Counted from the stretch's first letter, positions 1-13,600 are shown. The stretch is 64,000 nucleotides of DNA from Physcomitrium patens (GCF_000002425.4 NC_037265.1:788835-852834); one strand, 5' to 3'. The notes: a model not told the origin generated them from the letters alone. Program-made: numbers and translations.

Positions 1-795
1 CCTGTGTCATCCCCCGTTTCACGCCTGTAACTGTTGACCTTAGCCTTTGCTCGGCATTGATCCCAGAAAGGGTGAATTCACCTCATGTTTCTGTAATGAA
101 CAGTCGTCACTTTTTTCTGATTGTGCTTCTTTTTTTGGATAAGTTCAGTTGACGGTTCGGCTATAAAGTCTACAGGTGATTGAAGGTGATGAGTGTTGCC
201 GCAGGTCTGGGACGAAGAAGTAGAATGCCAGCGAAGGGGAGGAGCTGTGGTGGTATGTGACAACTCCAGGTCATGTGTAGAACCTCCAGGGGCTACGAAT
301 TTTTCTGTGCAAAAGTGGCTGTTCAAGTTGACGATCTTGTATGCTCTGATCGGACAATGGATTAGCCCTTCCATGAGGGTGTGGAAAGGGCAAAAAGTGG
401 TTGCGTCGTGTTCCCAGTGCCATTGCCGGCAACGAAAGAGAGGAAGCAAACACATTCCGCGCACTGTTGTATCGCAGAAGGATGAAAGTGACTTGGTTCT
501 GAAGTTTAATCTTGAACGTTCACGACCGACTCGGTCGAATCTCTCTTTGCACGGGACGTTGGGGTCAACCAGGAATGAGGTGAGTGGTTTTTGTTCCAGT
601 TGCAACCCAAACAGTTAAAAAGTTTAAAGCCCAAAGTTGCCGATCTAGACTGCGGGGAGGACGGAGAGGGGGATGTTCTGGTAATTAGTTCCTCAAAGTT
701 CCCGGGGAGCAAAACTGTTATTGGAAAACTGTATTAAAGGACAGATGGCAGAACCAGGATCGCTAGTGCGATAGAATGATAACAGTATAGGATCT

Positions 796-815
796 GGATA
801 TCCGAATGGATATAC
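796..815. promoter_or_regulatory. Paired P1BS-type sites (GNATATNC)
   Basis: GGATATCC (796-803) and GGATATAC (808-815) both fit GNATATNC, the site bound by PHR1-type MYB factors in plant phosphate-starvation signalling. They lie 12 bp apart, about one helical turn, and about 1.9 kb upstream of the start codon of a phosphate transporter gene. The match is seen directly. Function is inferred from the motif and the identity of the downstream gene. Confidence 0.45.
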
Positions 816-1685
816 CCTTCAAATATCTATCTCGAATGCAGTTGACTCATCGACGCTGCAAACACGCTCGGATCAAGGTAATCGACACAAAACCGAGCAT
901 GGAGCTTCACGATAATCGTAGGAGAGAGTTTAACGAATCTGCCCGTGACGACGGCTAGGAGGAACTTTTCAACCCTGCGAGTATGCTTCGTCACCCAGCT
1001 GCAGGGAGGCGACTCACTTGCGGTGTTTTCTACAAACAATTGAAGGAGAAAACTCAGCGACGTTCCTTATTAAGCTTGCGAGGTTGTCATATTCTCACAT
1101 AGCATAATGTCGCCGTTTTCGAATCCCTCGTCTCGATCTTGAATACTACGTCCTGCCACTTTCAACCGGGCTTTGATGTAGGAAAGAGTTAGATTTTGAA
1201 TCATAACTTTGTCTTTGCAACTCCTGGGCTTCCTCTGTTACCCAGCCGCCAAAGTGGCCTACATCTTGAGCCGCCACTGGTTCCCCTTCCTGAGGATATA
1301 GCTCCCACCGCCATCTTCACACACCTCTTGCGACATTGCTATTACTCTCTAGTTCTCAACTGAAATCACTATGTTCAGCGGAACGGAGTTTTTCGATTAT
1401 CTGTGAAGAGCATGGGCTTTTAGAGGACAACTTAGTCTGGAGGGCAAGGAGTGAGAGTGAACCCCGTTAGCTTTAGTTTGGCGGTAAGATCTTGAACGCA
1501 CACGACAGGGGAAGTTGAATGTGAGAGGAGTGTTCGAGTTGGCAGTTTCGTACGAGTACGATGCTTAAATGTTGCTACTGACACCAGAATATGTGTGTGA
1601 TTTTTTGATAATACTGAATTTGGCCGCATCAATTTTTTACTCCGATGCATTTCAAGGTCTCACCCTGGAAGATCTCTATTCTATC

Positions 1686-1690
<5 letters not shown>

Positions 1691-1727
<37 letters not shown>
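1691..1727 (+). repeat. (CT)n microsatellite
   Basis: This is an uninterrupted CT dinucleotide run followed by an imperfect CT-rich tail to about 1745. CT runs are common in plant 5' leaders and promoters. Apparent open frames across it on both strands come from the repeat. Confidence 0.9.
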
Positions 1728-1731
<4 letters not shown>

Positions 1732-1940
1732 CTTCTCTCTCTCGGACACTGTACATTTTGTTCTGCTGTAGAACCAGGGTGGTGGGGGTTTTAGAAACTC
1801 CAATTCTCATGATCAACATCAATTGTCCCGCAGAGATTTTCAATGTGGTCACTAGACTAAAGTCTATCAAGAGTTGAGTCGCTTGAGCCTGATAAGAGGT
1901 CACCAGGATTCCTTTTTCGAATAGACCAGAGCTGTGACTC

Positions 1941-1948
1941 GAATATTC
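1941..1948. promoter_or_regulatory. Third P1BS-type site
   Basis: GAATATTC fits the palindromic GNATATNC consensus and lies about 0.8 kb upstream of the SPX-MFS start codon. A single short match is weak alone. Its weight comes from the pair at 796-815 and the phosphate role of the downstream gene. Confidence 0.3.
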
Positions 1949-2731
1949 TGGAAAGTCCTCATTGTACTTTCAACCTTTCAATTTCTTCTAATTTTCCATG
2001 TCTACTATGTGCGTTAGCTCGGCTAGAGAAGGATCCATCAGCAGTGTTATGTAAACGCCGAGCTTGACAAAACTGGCATAATTATCAAGTATCTTTTCCC
2101 ACGAGTTTCGCTTTATCGTAGGATCTACGAGGATACCTTATCTAAAGATATTCCCTCGTCTGTCTTACTTTTATTTCAGCCTAATACACAATGCGAGTTT
2201 CTCTTTCTAGACCTTCTCTGAGAAGAAGCTGTAGCTGAGAACAAGTCTAGAGAGAGACTAGCATAGAGAAAATTTCGTATGTGAATTGTAGCACATTTCT
2301 ATTCGGAGAGGCGACTTGGTGCTTAGCATACTTGATCATAACGTAGGAAACGATGTCGTGAGGATTGTTTCAAGCAGCATTTTGCTAAGGGATGTAACTG
2401 TTTTGATTGTAGCACTTTCTTCTGTGAGCACTCTACTTTCGACCTCCAGTGGGAAGGCCGACCAGAATTCCCGCAGATTATGCACTGATCATAACCAGGC
2501 TTCCGCATGACTCATGAATTAGTTGTCACAACCCACGTTGTAGGCATTAGGAACATTTCGTATTGCATTGCTCTATCATGGTCATTGTGCATTTGAAGTT
2601 CCAAGACGGACCAGTTCCAGCTTAATTTGAACTCTTCCAACTAGAATTCGAAAGGATATCACAATTATTGAAACTGGATGCTGTGTTACAGATTGATTGT
2701 CACTAAGGAAGAACAATTTGTCCGAGTGGAG

Positions 2732-5700
2732 ATGGTGCACTTCGGGCAATATCTTCGGGACCGTCAGATACTGGGCTGGGAAGAGTACGTCACGTAGACC
2801 CTTTCAAATTCAATTTTATGCATCTGCAGTGATTTTTTTGGATAAGTTTATTTTTATTTTTTAATTATTTAAATTTTAATTTATTATTACTAAAAATATG
2901 TATTTCAGTGTGCTTTTGTAGTTCGCGCTTGCATGTAAACAACGAACTAAAACTTGTGGAAAATCAGGAGGTTTGAACTGAATCTTACCCTTAATTGCAG
3001 GTATTACATCGCATACAAGTCCCTTAAGAAGAGGATTAAACAGGATTCAACGCGTGCTCAAAATTCATCCATAGGGGCTGAGGAACGTCATGAAATTGTG
3101 AAAACATTCTCCGAACTTCTGGACTGTCAGGTTCGACGACTATTCTTGTACTGATTATTTATTTTGTTACTTTCAGTTTAGCAAGGTCAGCAAACCGTCT
3201 CAGAATGATTACAGATAGCAATTTGGATGTGCATGGTTCTATTGCTGACTCGACGGAATTATTCACTACAGGTTGAAAAAGTGGTGTTGTTTATGATAGA
3301 GAAGCAAGGTCTTCTTGCAGAGCGCTTGCAGAAACTGCGGAAACAACGAGAAGCTGCTGCCACAGCAGATTTTCTTATCGAATCTGAGGTTGATGAAGGA
3401 TCGGATCTCAATGAGCGGCCAAGTGCCCCGGTAGTGGTTCATTGGCAGGTCATGGATGAATACAGGTATTCCTTCTGACTCTTTATTGTGTAAGTGTAAT
3501 TCAGGTGCAACCTGTTGCAGGAGATACAACAACACATTGTGACCCTAATGTGGAAGTGCTTCTGTGCAGGCAAATCGGTACAGAGCTTCTACAACTGCTA
3601 AACTTTGTGGAACTGAATGTCACGGGACTAAGAAAAATATTAAAAAAGTTCGACAAAAGGGTTGGAGTTCGCTTGGGTGGTCAGTACATCGCCTCTCGCT
3701 CCAATCATCCTTATTCCCAACTCCAGCAAGTCTTCCGCACTATTGTAAGGGACTTCTCATGTTGGTATCATTGACGTTTGCAACCTCACTTCATTTTCAG
3801 TTTACTATCAAAGCATGCTTTAAAGAATCATTCCCACTGCACCGTGGTATCTCTACTACCGGACTACCTATTTGATTGGGGACATGGTGGTTAGTAGTAA
3901 TGACTTCATACTATTATATGCATTTACCATGTTCTAAAACGTTTAACATGTGCATAACAGGGAATAGGTGCAATGGTCGCAACCATATCTAGAAATCTTG
4001 CTGAGCTACGAAACGAGAGCCTGGAGGCAGCCTCTGCAAGCAGTGCCGTTTCTCTTTTTCGTTATGCTGCTCTTCCAGCACGAATTATTGAGGAAGAGCC
4101 CGTTATTCAGGTATATAAACCCATTCCTCCCTTCATCTGAATCTACTTTGCTCGCACGTAAGATAAAACGTTGCTGTGTTGAATGCAGTGTTGCAGCCTA
4201 TGTCCCGTCGATCACTGAGGTCAATCTTGGGCCCGCTCTCTTTCCTGGATCTGCAGGCAATTGAAGAGACGATGCAGCGCTTGACCCACGAGGTTAATAT
4301 ACAAACATATTTATCAAAAGAGCTTCTTCTACCAGCTCCGAGCAGGAGGCAACAGGAAGCAGAAGCCGGAAGAATACCTGGGTTGGTGCAGGAAGAAGCC
4401 CATTTCATGTCCATACAAATTAACCTATTCAATACATTTTTGTACATGGTAATTTACCCCTAAACCTCACCATGTCAATGCCTGATATTCGCTGAGATAT
4501 AGGTTGTCACTGGTTCCCCAAGAGGTCAGTTCTATCAATGGCCTTGATCCTCCTACCTAGCTGAACAGACCATGTCACCATCCGACCTTGCTAGTTGAGC
4601 TTATCACAAGGCGATAACACTTTGCACCACTGCAGGTAAATTATTACATAATAGTACCTTCATCAGATGACTATGCCAAACTTTTGGATGCGCCAGGCAC
4701 GCTGTGTGGAGTGATAATCGGCTCCATGCCTTTGGCCGCGCTGGTCTCAGCGCTTGTTTATAGTTGGTGGTCCAATTTCTCGTACAAAGCACCTTTGATA
4801 GTCAGCTCTTTCATTCTCATGGCCGGCAACTTCTTGTATGCCATAGCTCTCCACTTCGATTCTGTTTGGCTCCTCCTCATTGGTCGATTTTTATGCGGGT
4901 AAGAGCATTATATCCATAAATCCACTGTACCACTCCATCTCTTTATTGTGAAATTCACGCTATTAGTATGATGCTTGGCGTGTCTGCAATGCACTGCTTC
5001 CAAATCAACAGTGGGTTACTGTAGTATTTCTGTTTATTGATCTTGCTGTGTGAAATTTATGCTTGGAGGGCAGTTTGGGAGGGGCAAGGGCTATCAACAG
5101 GAGGTACATATGCGACCATGTGCCTCTGAAGCAGCTCACGAGTGCATCCGCGGCTTTTATAAGTGCTAGTGCTTTGGGTATGGCAGTTGGACCAGCCCTT
5201 GCTGGTCTGCTTAGCAGAATCAACTTCAAGGTAGCTATCTCCCATACAACTGGTTTAATTTTTTAAAATTTTTTTTGAAGGCAACGATGAGGTTTTTGTT
5301 TCGTTCCATTTTTGAAATCAATCACGTGTGCAATGTTCATCGTATGATTAATCCAGTATTTTCACCTTGATCAGCCAGCGTGCATTAACATCGTTGCCTA
5401 TGTAAAATTTGCGGATGCAGATCTACGGGACACTACCTGTGAATTTTGTAACTGCCCCCGGGTGGTTGTTGTTCTTGAGTTGGAGTTTGTACCTGATTAT
5501 CGTCCTTTTTTTCTTCAAAGAGCCCGACCGAGCAACTGCATTATGCCGACGAATGAGCTCTCACGCGAATCTAAACACAATGGACAGTATTGTTTCAACT
5601 GATGAATCAACACTCGTAGCACCCCTATTATCTGGCAGCATTAATGTTGCGAACGGTTTGCAAGGGTATCCATCGGACGAAGAAGAATCCAGAGAGAGCA

Positions 5701-6464
5701 CCACCGAAGGAGACTCGGACTATGGTGAGGATAAGGCGGTGGAAACTGTGAGTGATCTGATGAAGGAACTGACCCGCCCAGTGAAAATCCTGTTATGGGT
5801 TTACTTCATGCTCAAGTTCGCATCGGAGCTTCTCATCTCGGAGTCTAGCCTACTGACTGATTATTACTTCAACTGGAAAACGTCTCAGGTATCCAGTGTC
5901 CCCTACTAACCCTTTCTTGTACCCAGACAAATGATGTATGCGTTGGACATCAGTAGGGGTCACATATTTGACATACCTGTGCATGATATGTTGCAGGTGG
6001 CAATATTTCTATCATTGCTGGGGTTGACGGTGTTGCCCATGAGTGCGGTAGTGGGCAACTGCATCAGCAACATATACGAAGACAGGGTGGTGGTGCTTTG
6101 GTCACAGGTAACAACAGGAGTAGGGGTGGCAGCAATCTTGTGCTACAGCCCCTGGGTACACTACAGCGCGTACCAGTATGTTACCGCGGCGGTAGTGATC
6201 TTCGTGTCCACAAACGTCCTAGAGGGGGTGAACATGTCGCTGCTGTCAAAGGTGATGTCACCGCGGATGTCGCGCGGCGTATTCAACTGCGGACTGTTGT
6301 CAACAGAGGCAGGGACGCTAGCGCGGGCGATTGCCGACGGATTGATCAGTGTAGCAGGGAAGTGTGGCATTCAGAACCTAGTAAACCTGACAATGCTGCC
6401 CACTCTCGCCATAGTGGCCGCCACCACCGGGTACACCTGCATCGGCTACTTCACTCTCTATTAA
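2732..6464 (+). CDS. VPT1: SPX-MFS vacuolar phosphate transporter (VPT/PHT5 family), 10 exons
   Basis: Proposed exons: 2732-2784, 3001-3130, 3272-3465, 3570-3744, 3961-4110, 4257-4448, 4636-4898, 5074-5230, 5421-5888 and 5997-6464. All junctions are GT-AG and the phases join into 749 residues, close to the usual 700 or so. The product should move phosphate into the vacuole across the tonoplast. The N-terminal SPX domain (about 1-190) begins MVHFGQYL and has [10 protein letters not shown] and KILKKFDKR; Lys24 and the lysines near 148-155 form the likely inositol-pyrophosphate pocket. Transmembrane MFS segments start near residue 275, with [10 protein letters not shown] and [12 protein letters not shown] in the first half. 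An acidic Ser/Glu-rich loop (about 490-545) separates the two halves. An alternative acceptor at 4197 is in frame and would add 20 residues; I prefer 4257 because homologues join VI(Q/D) directly to the AIEE-type helix. The start is chosen because MV-F is the SPX N-terminus. The N-terminal exons are short, as is usual in this family. Confidence 0.93.
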
Positions 6465-8700
6465 CCACTCCCACTGTTTTTTTAAACATACGTAGCGTAT
6501 CAGCTGGATGGCAGTCCTCCTTCCTTCGCTTAGAAAACTAGCTCAACAGATGCACCCTGATATTGCAAGTGTGCAAGTTTTGTAGCCATATGCTTGGTGC
6601 TTGAGGAAGTAGGGGTTGCTACTACAGGGATGGCAGTGCAGAGCTGGAGAGGTGAATGGCGTCATGTCTCCTCTTCTCTTCAATTCTCTTCCCTTTCTCT
6701 GCTCTTCTCACGCAGCTCGTCACGCCCTCCGCTCCGCCGTTCCCTGTGTCCCCAGAGTGTATTAAACCCCCCGCGATTGCCTTGTTTTCTCTTCTCACTG
6801 GATGTGTTCACGTTATACAATTGCAACATTGATCTCTTTGGATACCTTTGGATGCCTTTGGACTCTATTACGCGCATCCCGGATGGAAGCAAGTGCATAG
6901 ACTCTAGTAGAGAGCCTTGCAGTGTTTGCCTATCAGATATTGTTACTATGTGCTAGATTTTTCAGAAGGGATCTTGATTGGCTTTATTGTTCTGAACACT
7001 GTGAATACCTTACTCTAAAAAGAGAAAATATTTCTTTGACAGGTATTAAATGTGTATCAAATTACACTATGTTTATCTTATTACGGTGGATTTCACTGTA
7101 ATGCTGTACTTCGATGATTGTCAAAATCTTGAGCATGTCGACCAGGTTTCAACTCAAGATTCGTTTGGTTTCCGACATAATGTATGATTACCTATTTCAC
7201 CATACTAGTCGATAAAACAGGCGTAATCTATTCGTGAAAAACGTCGTGGACAAAATCATTGATCAATAGATTTAAAATATATTCATCTCAAATGCTTAAA
7301 ATGAAAAAAGTACAAAAAATAGAAAAGAAAAAAATGCCTTTTTTTAAAAAAAAAAAAGCTAGCAAATCAAATAACACACACATCAATTTTTTTTTTTTTT
7401 TTCTTCTCCTTCTTTTTAACAAAATCTGAAATAACAAATACTTACAAACCATTTTAAATAAGATGAGAATAAGATAGCTAAAAGGAGTGTTTATATTGGA
7501 CTTCATGTATGGTAAATATTTTCTATAATGATAAACAAAGACAAATCCACAACAATGGAAATATTTGAAGATGTTATGTAATTTAAACATGTGGATTTAA
7601 AAAACTTAATTTATTTAATTTTTACTTAATTAAAAAAAACTTAATTTATCTAATTTTTATTTTGTATTTGATGTTTTCTTTTATTACATTGAATTTACTG
7701 GCAACATAACATCAGCTCAATGTTAAATAGATCCAAATTTTTACTAAATCAATCTACCCATGATGAATAATATGATAATCATGATGAATGTGGTTGGTTT
7801 TCATTGGTTTCAGATTGAGTAGTAGAGAAACAAATCTAAATGTCATTTTTTTTTTTTTTTTTTTTTTTTTCCTGTGATGATTAGGATGGATAGATCAATT
7901 TTGTAAAAGTTTGGGTCTATTTAACATTCCCCTAATTGTATACTCAAATTGGAATTTTGATTTATTTGTTCATAATCAGAATTTGATCATATTTTCTGAA
8001 ATTCAACCAATGGATTCACAACAAAATCATTCAAAATTCTTCAAACTAAAATGTTTAAAATGCATGCAATGACTAAAATCAGCAAGTTGGTTACAAAAAA
8101 GGAAATTTTTAGTTCCAAACACAACAAATAGAAGAAAAACATACTTATTTGTGAAAAGATGAAGAAAAACCATGTACTAATGCCAAAGATATGTATATCT
8201 ACAACTGAAAGACTTTACTTTAAAAAAATGGCATGAATGCCTTTATCCAACAATTATCAACAACTTGTTCCAAGCATTTCTCAACATAATAATAATAATA
8301 ATAATAATGCTTTTTCGAGATAGATAATCCACTGTACAGGTGAGTGAATATACTTGGAGTTGAAGATGTTAATGGTTTGCAAATTTCACCAAACATGCAG
8401 ACAAAGTAGTAAGTCAAGTTTGACCCAATGTAGTCAGACTCAGAGCACTCACTCACTATTGCTCAGAGGATAATGCATGCACAAGCACCAGAAGAGGATT
8501 TGAATACAAATGCAAGCAAAACAGAAGAAGAAGAAGAAGAAGAAGAAGAAGAAGGGAAAAAAAATAAAAATAAAAATAAAAAGAAGAAAAAAGGTGCGGA
8601 TTAGAAAAGCGCAGGTGGATTCTTCTTCACAAAGTCAGATATTCAAAGATAGAGAGAGATACGGAGAGAGATACGGAGAGACAGAAGAAGAAGGGGACTA
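6465..8700. other. 3' UTR and AT-rich spacer between the SPX-MFS and ethylene receptor genes
   Basis: The first 400-500 bases after the stop are probably 3' UTR. Beyond about 7000 the sequence is AT-rich with homopolymers (T runs at 7387-7402 and 7847-7870), an AAT run near 8288-8309 and an AAG run near 8524-8554. Open frames here are low-complexity (poly-Lys, poly-Phe) and I call none of them. No RNA gene or transposon end was recognised. Confidence 0.6.
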
Positions 8701-9826
8701 GAGCAAAAAGAGACACGGAGCTGGGAAAGAATCGGCGGATGCGGGGATGGGGCACCCCACGGCCATGAGGTCAGGTGACGAAGAATGACGGAGAAGGCGA
8801 CACCTCACCCGCCCTGATTCAGGTCAAAGAGCCGGCGAGCGCACGCCACGTAGCAAACTCAGCAAAGAACCTGGGATTCGATCCCGTGACTGGAAGGAAC
8901 AGAAGGGGGAGTTCAAGGGCGGGGGGCGTGAAGCAGTGCAGAAGAGCGGCGTCGCGGCCGTGAATCCGAAGAGGGAGGAAGGGGAGGGAGGGTTAGAAGA
9001 AGAAGGAGAAGTAGAAGAGGGAAGAGAGGAGCGAGGGGGGGAGTCGTGCTGTGAAGGTGAATACCGGACGACGTCACCAGGCAGCATAACTTATTGTATG
9101 TTCCCTTGGGCCTGAGGAGGAGGCCAGGTTTGCCACTTTGCATGCCTGCCTGCGTTAGGAGGAGGCCCCGCTCCGACGTGAAGAAGAAGAAGAGGAAGAT
9201 TGAGAAATGAGTGAGTAGTGCTGTACACACTCTGCCTGCCCATTGGAGCAGCAGGAGGCTGGCAGTGACATGCCCTGCTTGCACCCTCGAGCTACTACTC
9301 CTCTGTAGTAGTGCTGTGGTGTGTTGCTGTGATCACGGGGTTTGCAGTGTCGTCGTGCGCCATGCCCGGGGCTTGTGAGGGAAACGTGAGCGAAGGGTGT
9401 GCTTGCGGGAACGGTTCGGGTGAGAGCCTGGAGGGAGTTGCTAGAAGAGGAGGAGTCACCCAGTTTTGCTTTTGCTGCATTTCCGTTGCGCTGCGGGGAT
9501 CTTCGCGCTCCAGCTGGCGGAGCGTGCGCGCGCGTTGTGAGCCGCTCGCGGATGAGTGAGTTTGTGTGAGGTGTTTTTTTTTTTTTTTTTTTTTTCGGGC
9601 GTGTGGTTGTATGCGGCGATGATGTTCATGTAGGATCATGAGTGCGACGGGTTAATTTGAGGCAAAGTAGGGGTTGCGTTTTGGAGTTGTAGGTGAAAGG
9701 GGTGGAATCGAAATGGGGTGCAGATAATTGGAGTGGTGAGTGAGTTCCGAAATGGGGTTGCCCTATGCGAATTGAATTGAAGGTTTGTAGGTTTCTCCCA
9801 AATTTTAGGTTTTCGGGTTTCCTGGT

Positions 9827-9866
<40 letters not shown>

Positions 9867-10055
9867 ACAGAGAGAGAGCGAGAGAGATTGCCGTGGATGT
9901 TAGATGGGGTCATTGTTAGTTTTTGGATTTTGAGTTCACCAGTCACTCGAGCTAGATTTCATTGTTTAGCACTCGTTTCAGGTATGGCTACTGGAGTGAC
10001 TTATCAAGCTTGGAAATTAATTCGAACATCACTTTTTCGTGTATTTTTGGAATTA

Positions 10056-10095
<40 letters not shown>

Positions 10096-10680
10096 AACTT
10101 AAGAAGTCCAGGTCTTTTGGAATGAACAAATTCAATTCCTAGACATGGTTTGTGTTATTGGCTCAATTTTGGGATTCTGTTAACGAAGAACAGGTAGACA
10201 TTTGGAAATTGTATCGAAAGTGGTAGTATTAGATTGAGAGGTACCCACACATAATCTCTTATGTTTAGTCCTCATGTAAGGTATGTCTCTAAGGGAGACT
10301 TCGTGTGCATAACACCATACAATGTTTGGTGGGCATGAAGCGGCAACGGTCCTCTTGTTTTTCATTTTGTTTAGGTTTGGGAGGTGGACAGCACTTGCTG
10401 ATGACTAGGATTCCTGCACTGATCCTGTCTTCTTTCTTTTTTCGGTTTCGTGCACTCTTGGGTCTTTTTTGATAACTAAGATTTCATTTGGCTTAGATCG
10501 GCCTTTAATATCTCAAGGTTGGAAGTTGTATGGAACTGAAATCGTCTCTGGATTTCTAGGCATGCAGGAGACCAAGACATTATTGGCTAGATTTTTCGAA
10601 GTATATAGAGGGGTGACAACGCTCACTCTTGTGGAGGATAATTTCGGGATCACCGTAGATCCCTAGGGTTAGCGGAAGAG
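8701..10680 (+). promoter_or_regulatory. Promoter / 5' leader region of the ethylene receptor gene
   Basis: GC content rises sharply at about 8700-9560 and then falls, as at a plant promoter and transcribed leader. The rest contains a T run (9572-9593), an AT microsatellite (9831-9862) and a long T run (about 10060-10094). The T-rich stretch just before the coding exon would suit a 5'-UTR intron, which known ETR1-type genes have, but no splice pair can be chosen with confidence. Open frames at 9311-9559 and 9765-10142 match nothing I recognise. Confidence 0.4.
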
Positions 10681-13600
10681 ATGGATACATGCCATTGTGT
10701 CGAACCGCAATGGCCAGCAGACGACCTTCTTATGCGTTATCAATATGTGTCGGATTTTTTTATAGCCCTGGCATACTTTTCGATTCCGCTTGAGTTGATA
10801 TATTTTGTTAAGAAATCTTCTATATTTCCATACCGATGGGTGCTTGTACAGTTTGGGGCTTTCATCGTCCTCTGTGGGTCTACACATCTTATCAACTTGT
10901 GGACTTTTAGTCCCCATACCCGCACGGTAGCTGTGGTGCTCACTGTAGCGAAGATTTTTACCGCGGTAGTGTCTTGCGCTACTGCCCTTATGCTTATCCA
11001 TATCATTCCAGACCTGCTTAGTGCTAAAACTCGGGAGCTTTTTCTGAAGAACAAGGCAGCAGAGTTAGACAGGGAGATGGGGTTGATACGAACTCGAGAG
11101 GAGACTGGTCGTCATGTTCGCATGCTTACTCATGAGATTCGGAGTACACTTGACCGGCAGACTATTCTGAAGACAACACTGGCTGAGTTGGGAAAGGCAC
11201 TTGACCTCGAGGAATGCACTTTGTGGATGCCAACCCGGCTTGGTCAGGACTTGTTGCTCACGCATTCACTGCGACAACTTGAACAAACGCATATTACAGT
11301 TCCTATACATCACCCAGTAGTAAAGCAAGTCTTTAGTAATCATCGAGCAATTATGATTACACCCAATAGCCCTGTTTGCTTAATCAGATCCCGCCAAGGA
11401 AAGTATTCAATGGGAGATTGCGTAGCTGTGCGGGTCCCACTTCTCCCTCTTAATAACTTCCATACTGATTGGCCTGAGAGCCACTCGAAGCGGGCATATG
11501 CGTTGATGGTCCTTATGCTACCTTGCGATAGTGCTCGTAGGTGGCACGTTCATCAATTACAGCTCGTGGAGACTGTGGCAGACCAGGTTTGGTGATTACT
11601 TTCTTTTTTAAAAAATGATTAGTTTCTTCTTCTTCTCCTTCTTTCTGTAGAGTCGCGTTTTCCTGAACTTTCCTACTGCTGGTCGAGGAATTTGTAGTAG
11701 TCAATGTGGATATGCTTGCGGTTCGTATTGGATGTCAGTTAGTATTTTAGTCTGTCTGGCAATTTCGAGAAGCTTATCTATTCTATACCGTCATAAGATT
11801 CTGACTAGTCTTCTTTATGCAGGTGGCTGTTGCTTTGTCACATGCTGCAATCCTGGAAGAGTCCATGAGAGCCCGCAGCCTTCTTGTGGAACAAAATGTG
11901 GCTTTGGACCTGGCAAGGCGTGAAGCTGAGACAGCCATACGTGCTCGGAATGATTTTCTAGCTGTAATGAACCACGAGATGCGTACACCCATGCATGCGA
12001 TTATTGCCTTGTCTTCCCTTCTCCAGGAGACACGATTGACGCCCGAACAGCGTTCAATGGTGGATACTATTCTCAAAAGCAGCAACTTATTAGCGACTTT
12101 AATCAACGATGTACTTGATCTCTCTCGGCTCGAAGACGGAAGCTTGGAGTTAGAGACCCGGGTCTTTAACCTACCAATCGTTTTCAAAGAGGTTGCGCAT
12201 GTTATCTTCAATCACTTCTGTTCAAAATCTATTGGCGCCGGCTTTCTTCATTATCATGTCATAGGGTGGAAACTACTAAATACTTATTGACTTCGTTGAA
12301 AGTTCGATTTATAGATTTTGAACAATATTTGGTAGGTATGGATAGCTGACTATCCTTAATGTGTTAATCAATTTGATGATTTTTTTGCAGGTTATGAAAT
12401 TAGTTGCACCGATAACTTCAGTGAAAAAACTCAAATCTGAATTGACTTTGGATGGAGACCTACCAGAGTTTGTGGTGGGCGATGAAAAACGGCTCATGCA
12501 AACTGTTCTCAATGTTGTTGGGAATGCTGTGAAGTTCACGAAAGAGGGCAGCGTGACCATTCATGTTATTCTTGATAGGGATAGAACAGATTATCAAAGG
12601 TCTGAGCCTCATTCTCTCAGAGAACCTCTATCGCAAGTAGAGTCCCGCTCGCAAAGGGATCATCATCTTTCTTTGGGAGAGCAACATTGCTACATTAGAG
12701 TTGAGGTACAGAAATTTTGGAGTTAACTAACTGCACTTACTGTGACGTGCAAAAATCATAGCATTGCTGATGTAAGTGTCTATGATAGGCTACATCACAA
12801 GTTCTTTTGAAAGTTTCCTTGTCAAGTTAGATGCATGTTGATCCTTTGTTTTTGTCCTTAGTTTTGATGTCCAAAGTTTGTGCATGGCAGGTGGTCGACA
12901 CTGGTGTGGGCCTGAATCCTTTGGATATTCCCAATCTTTTCAACAAATTTCTCCAGGCTGACTCTTCTCCTACTAGAAATTACGGAGGAACAGGCCTGGG
13001 CTTGGCAATCTGTAGGAGGTAACTCAATCGGTCACTATTACTTTTTGTTGCAGATGTCATGTTCTTCGTTGATGTTGTGACCATTTGTCCTGTGATTATC
13101 GATCCGACGACATGCAATCTGAAGAAGTGGATAAACTATTTCATTGTGCAGGTTCGTGTCCCTGATGGGCGGCGACATATGGGTTGAGAGTGAAGGCATT
13201 GGAAAGGGTACCACCGTCAATTTTAGTGTCAGACTAAGCCTACCTGAGAAACCAAATGAACAAGATAGGCAAATTACTCCCTCTCCTGCATCAGTACATC
13301 TGCGAACCGATTTTAGCGGTGTGAAGGTCCTTGTCACAGATGATAATGGGTATGTCTCTTGAGTTCTGATTGACTGATATCATTGTAGTTTTTATTAATG
13401 TGCTCGCATGTATCATCATTTGCATCGGCTCTTCTAAGGTGTCTCGATAGCCAATGTCTTTTGTTTGATGCGCTTGAGCTTTCTGTTACTTCATGTTAGG
13501 GTCCTGTATTGATTCGTTTATTGATTGTGCGGCTGCTTTTACATCTGTACTTGTGCCTAGACATTAACTTACTTCAATGTGATGTACAGGGTGAATCGGA

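Larger units (their letters stand above)
1..2731. other. Upstream region / probable 5' leader of the SPX-MFS gene
   Basis: I find no recognisable coding gene in this stretch. The base composition is less AT-rich than the deep spacers, which fits promoter or 5' leader sequence. An open frame at 193-618 (+, about 141 residues) resembles no family I know, has no domain signature and overlaps other random frames, so I do not call it a gene. Frames at 1569-1903 are produced largely by a CT microsatellite. Candidate phosphate-response sites are listed separately. A 5' untranslated exon or intron may lie here but cannot be placed without transcripts. Confidence 0.5.

Noticed and set aside
193..618. 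141-codon open frame
   Set aside because: No recognisable domain, a competing frame on the other strand, and no splice or start context that supports it.
1569..1903. Open frames on both strands across the CT repeat
   Set aside because: They are generated by the dinucleotide run and have no family resemblance.
4197..4256. Extra 20 codons at the start of SPX-MFS exon 6
   Set aside because: The frame is open and an acceptor AG exists, but the longer segment breaks the continuous helix expected in SPX-MFS proteins; kept only as an alternative.
8510..8701. Lys/Glu-rich open frame at the AAG repeat
   Set aside because: It is a translation of a microsatellite and A-rich DNA with no domain.
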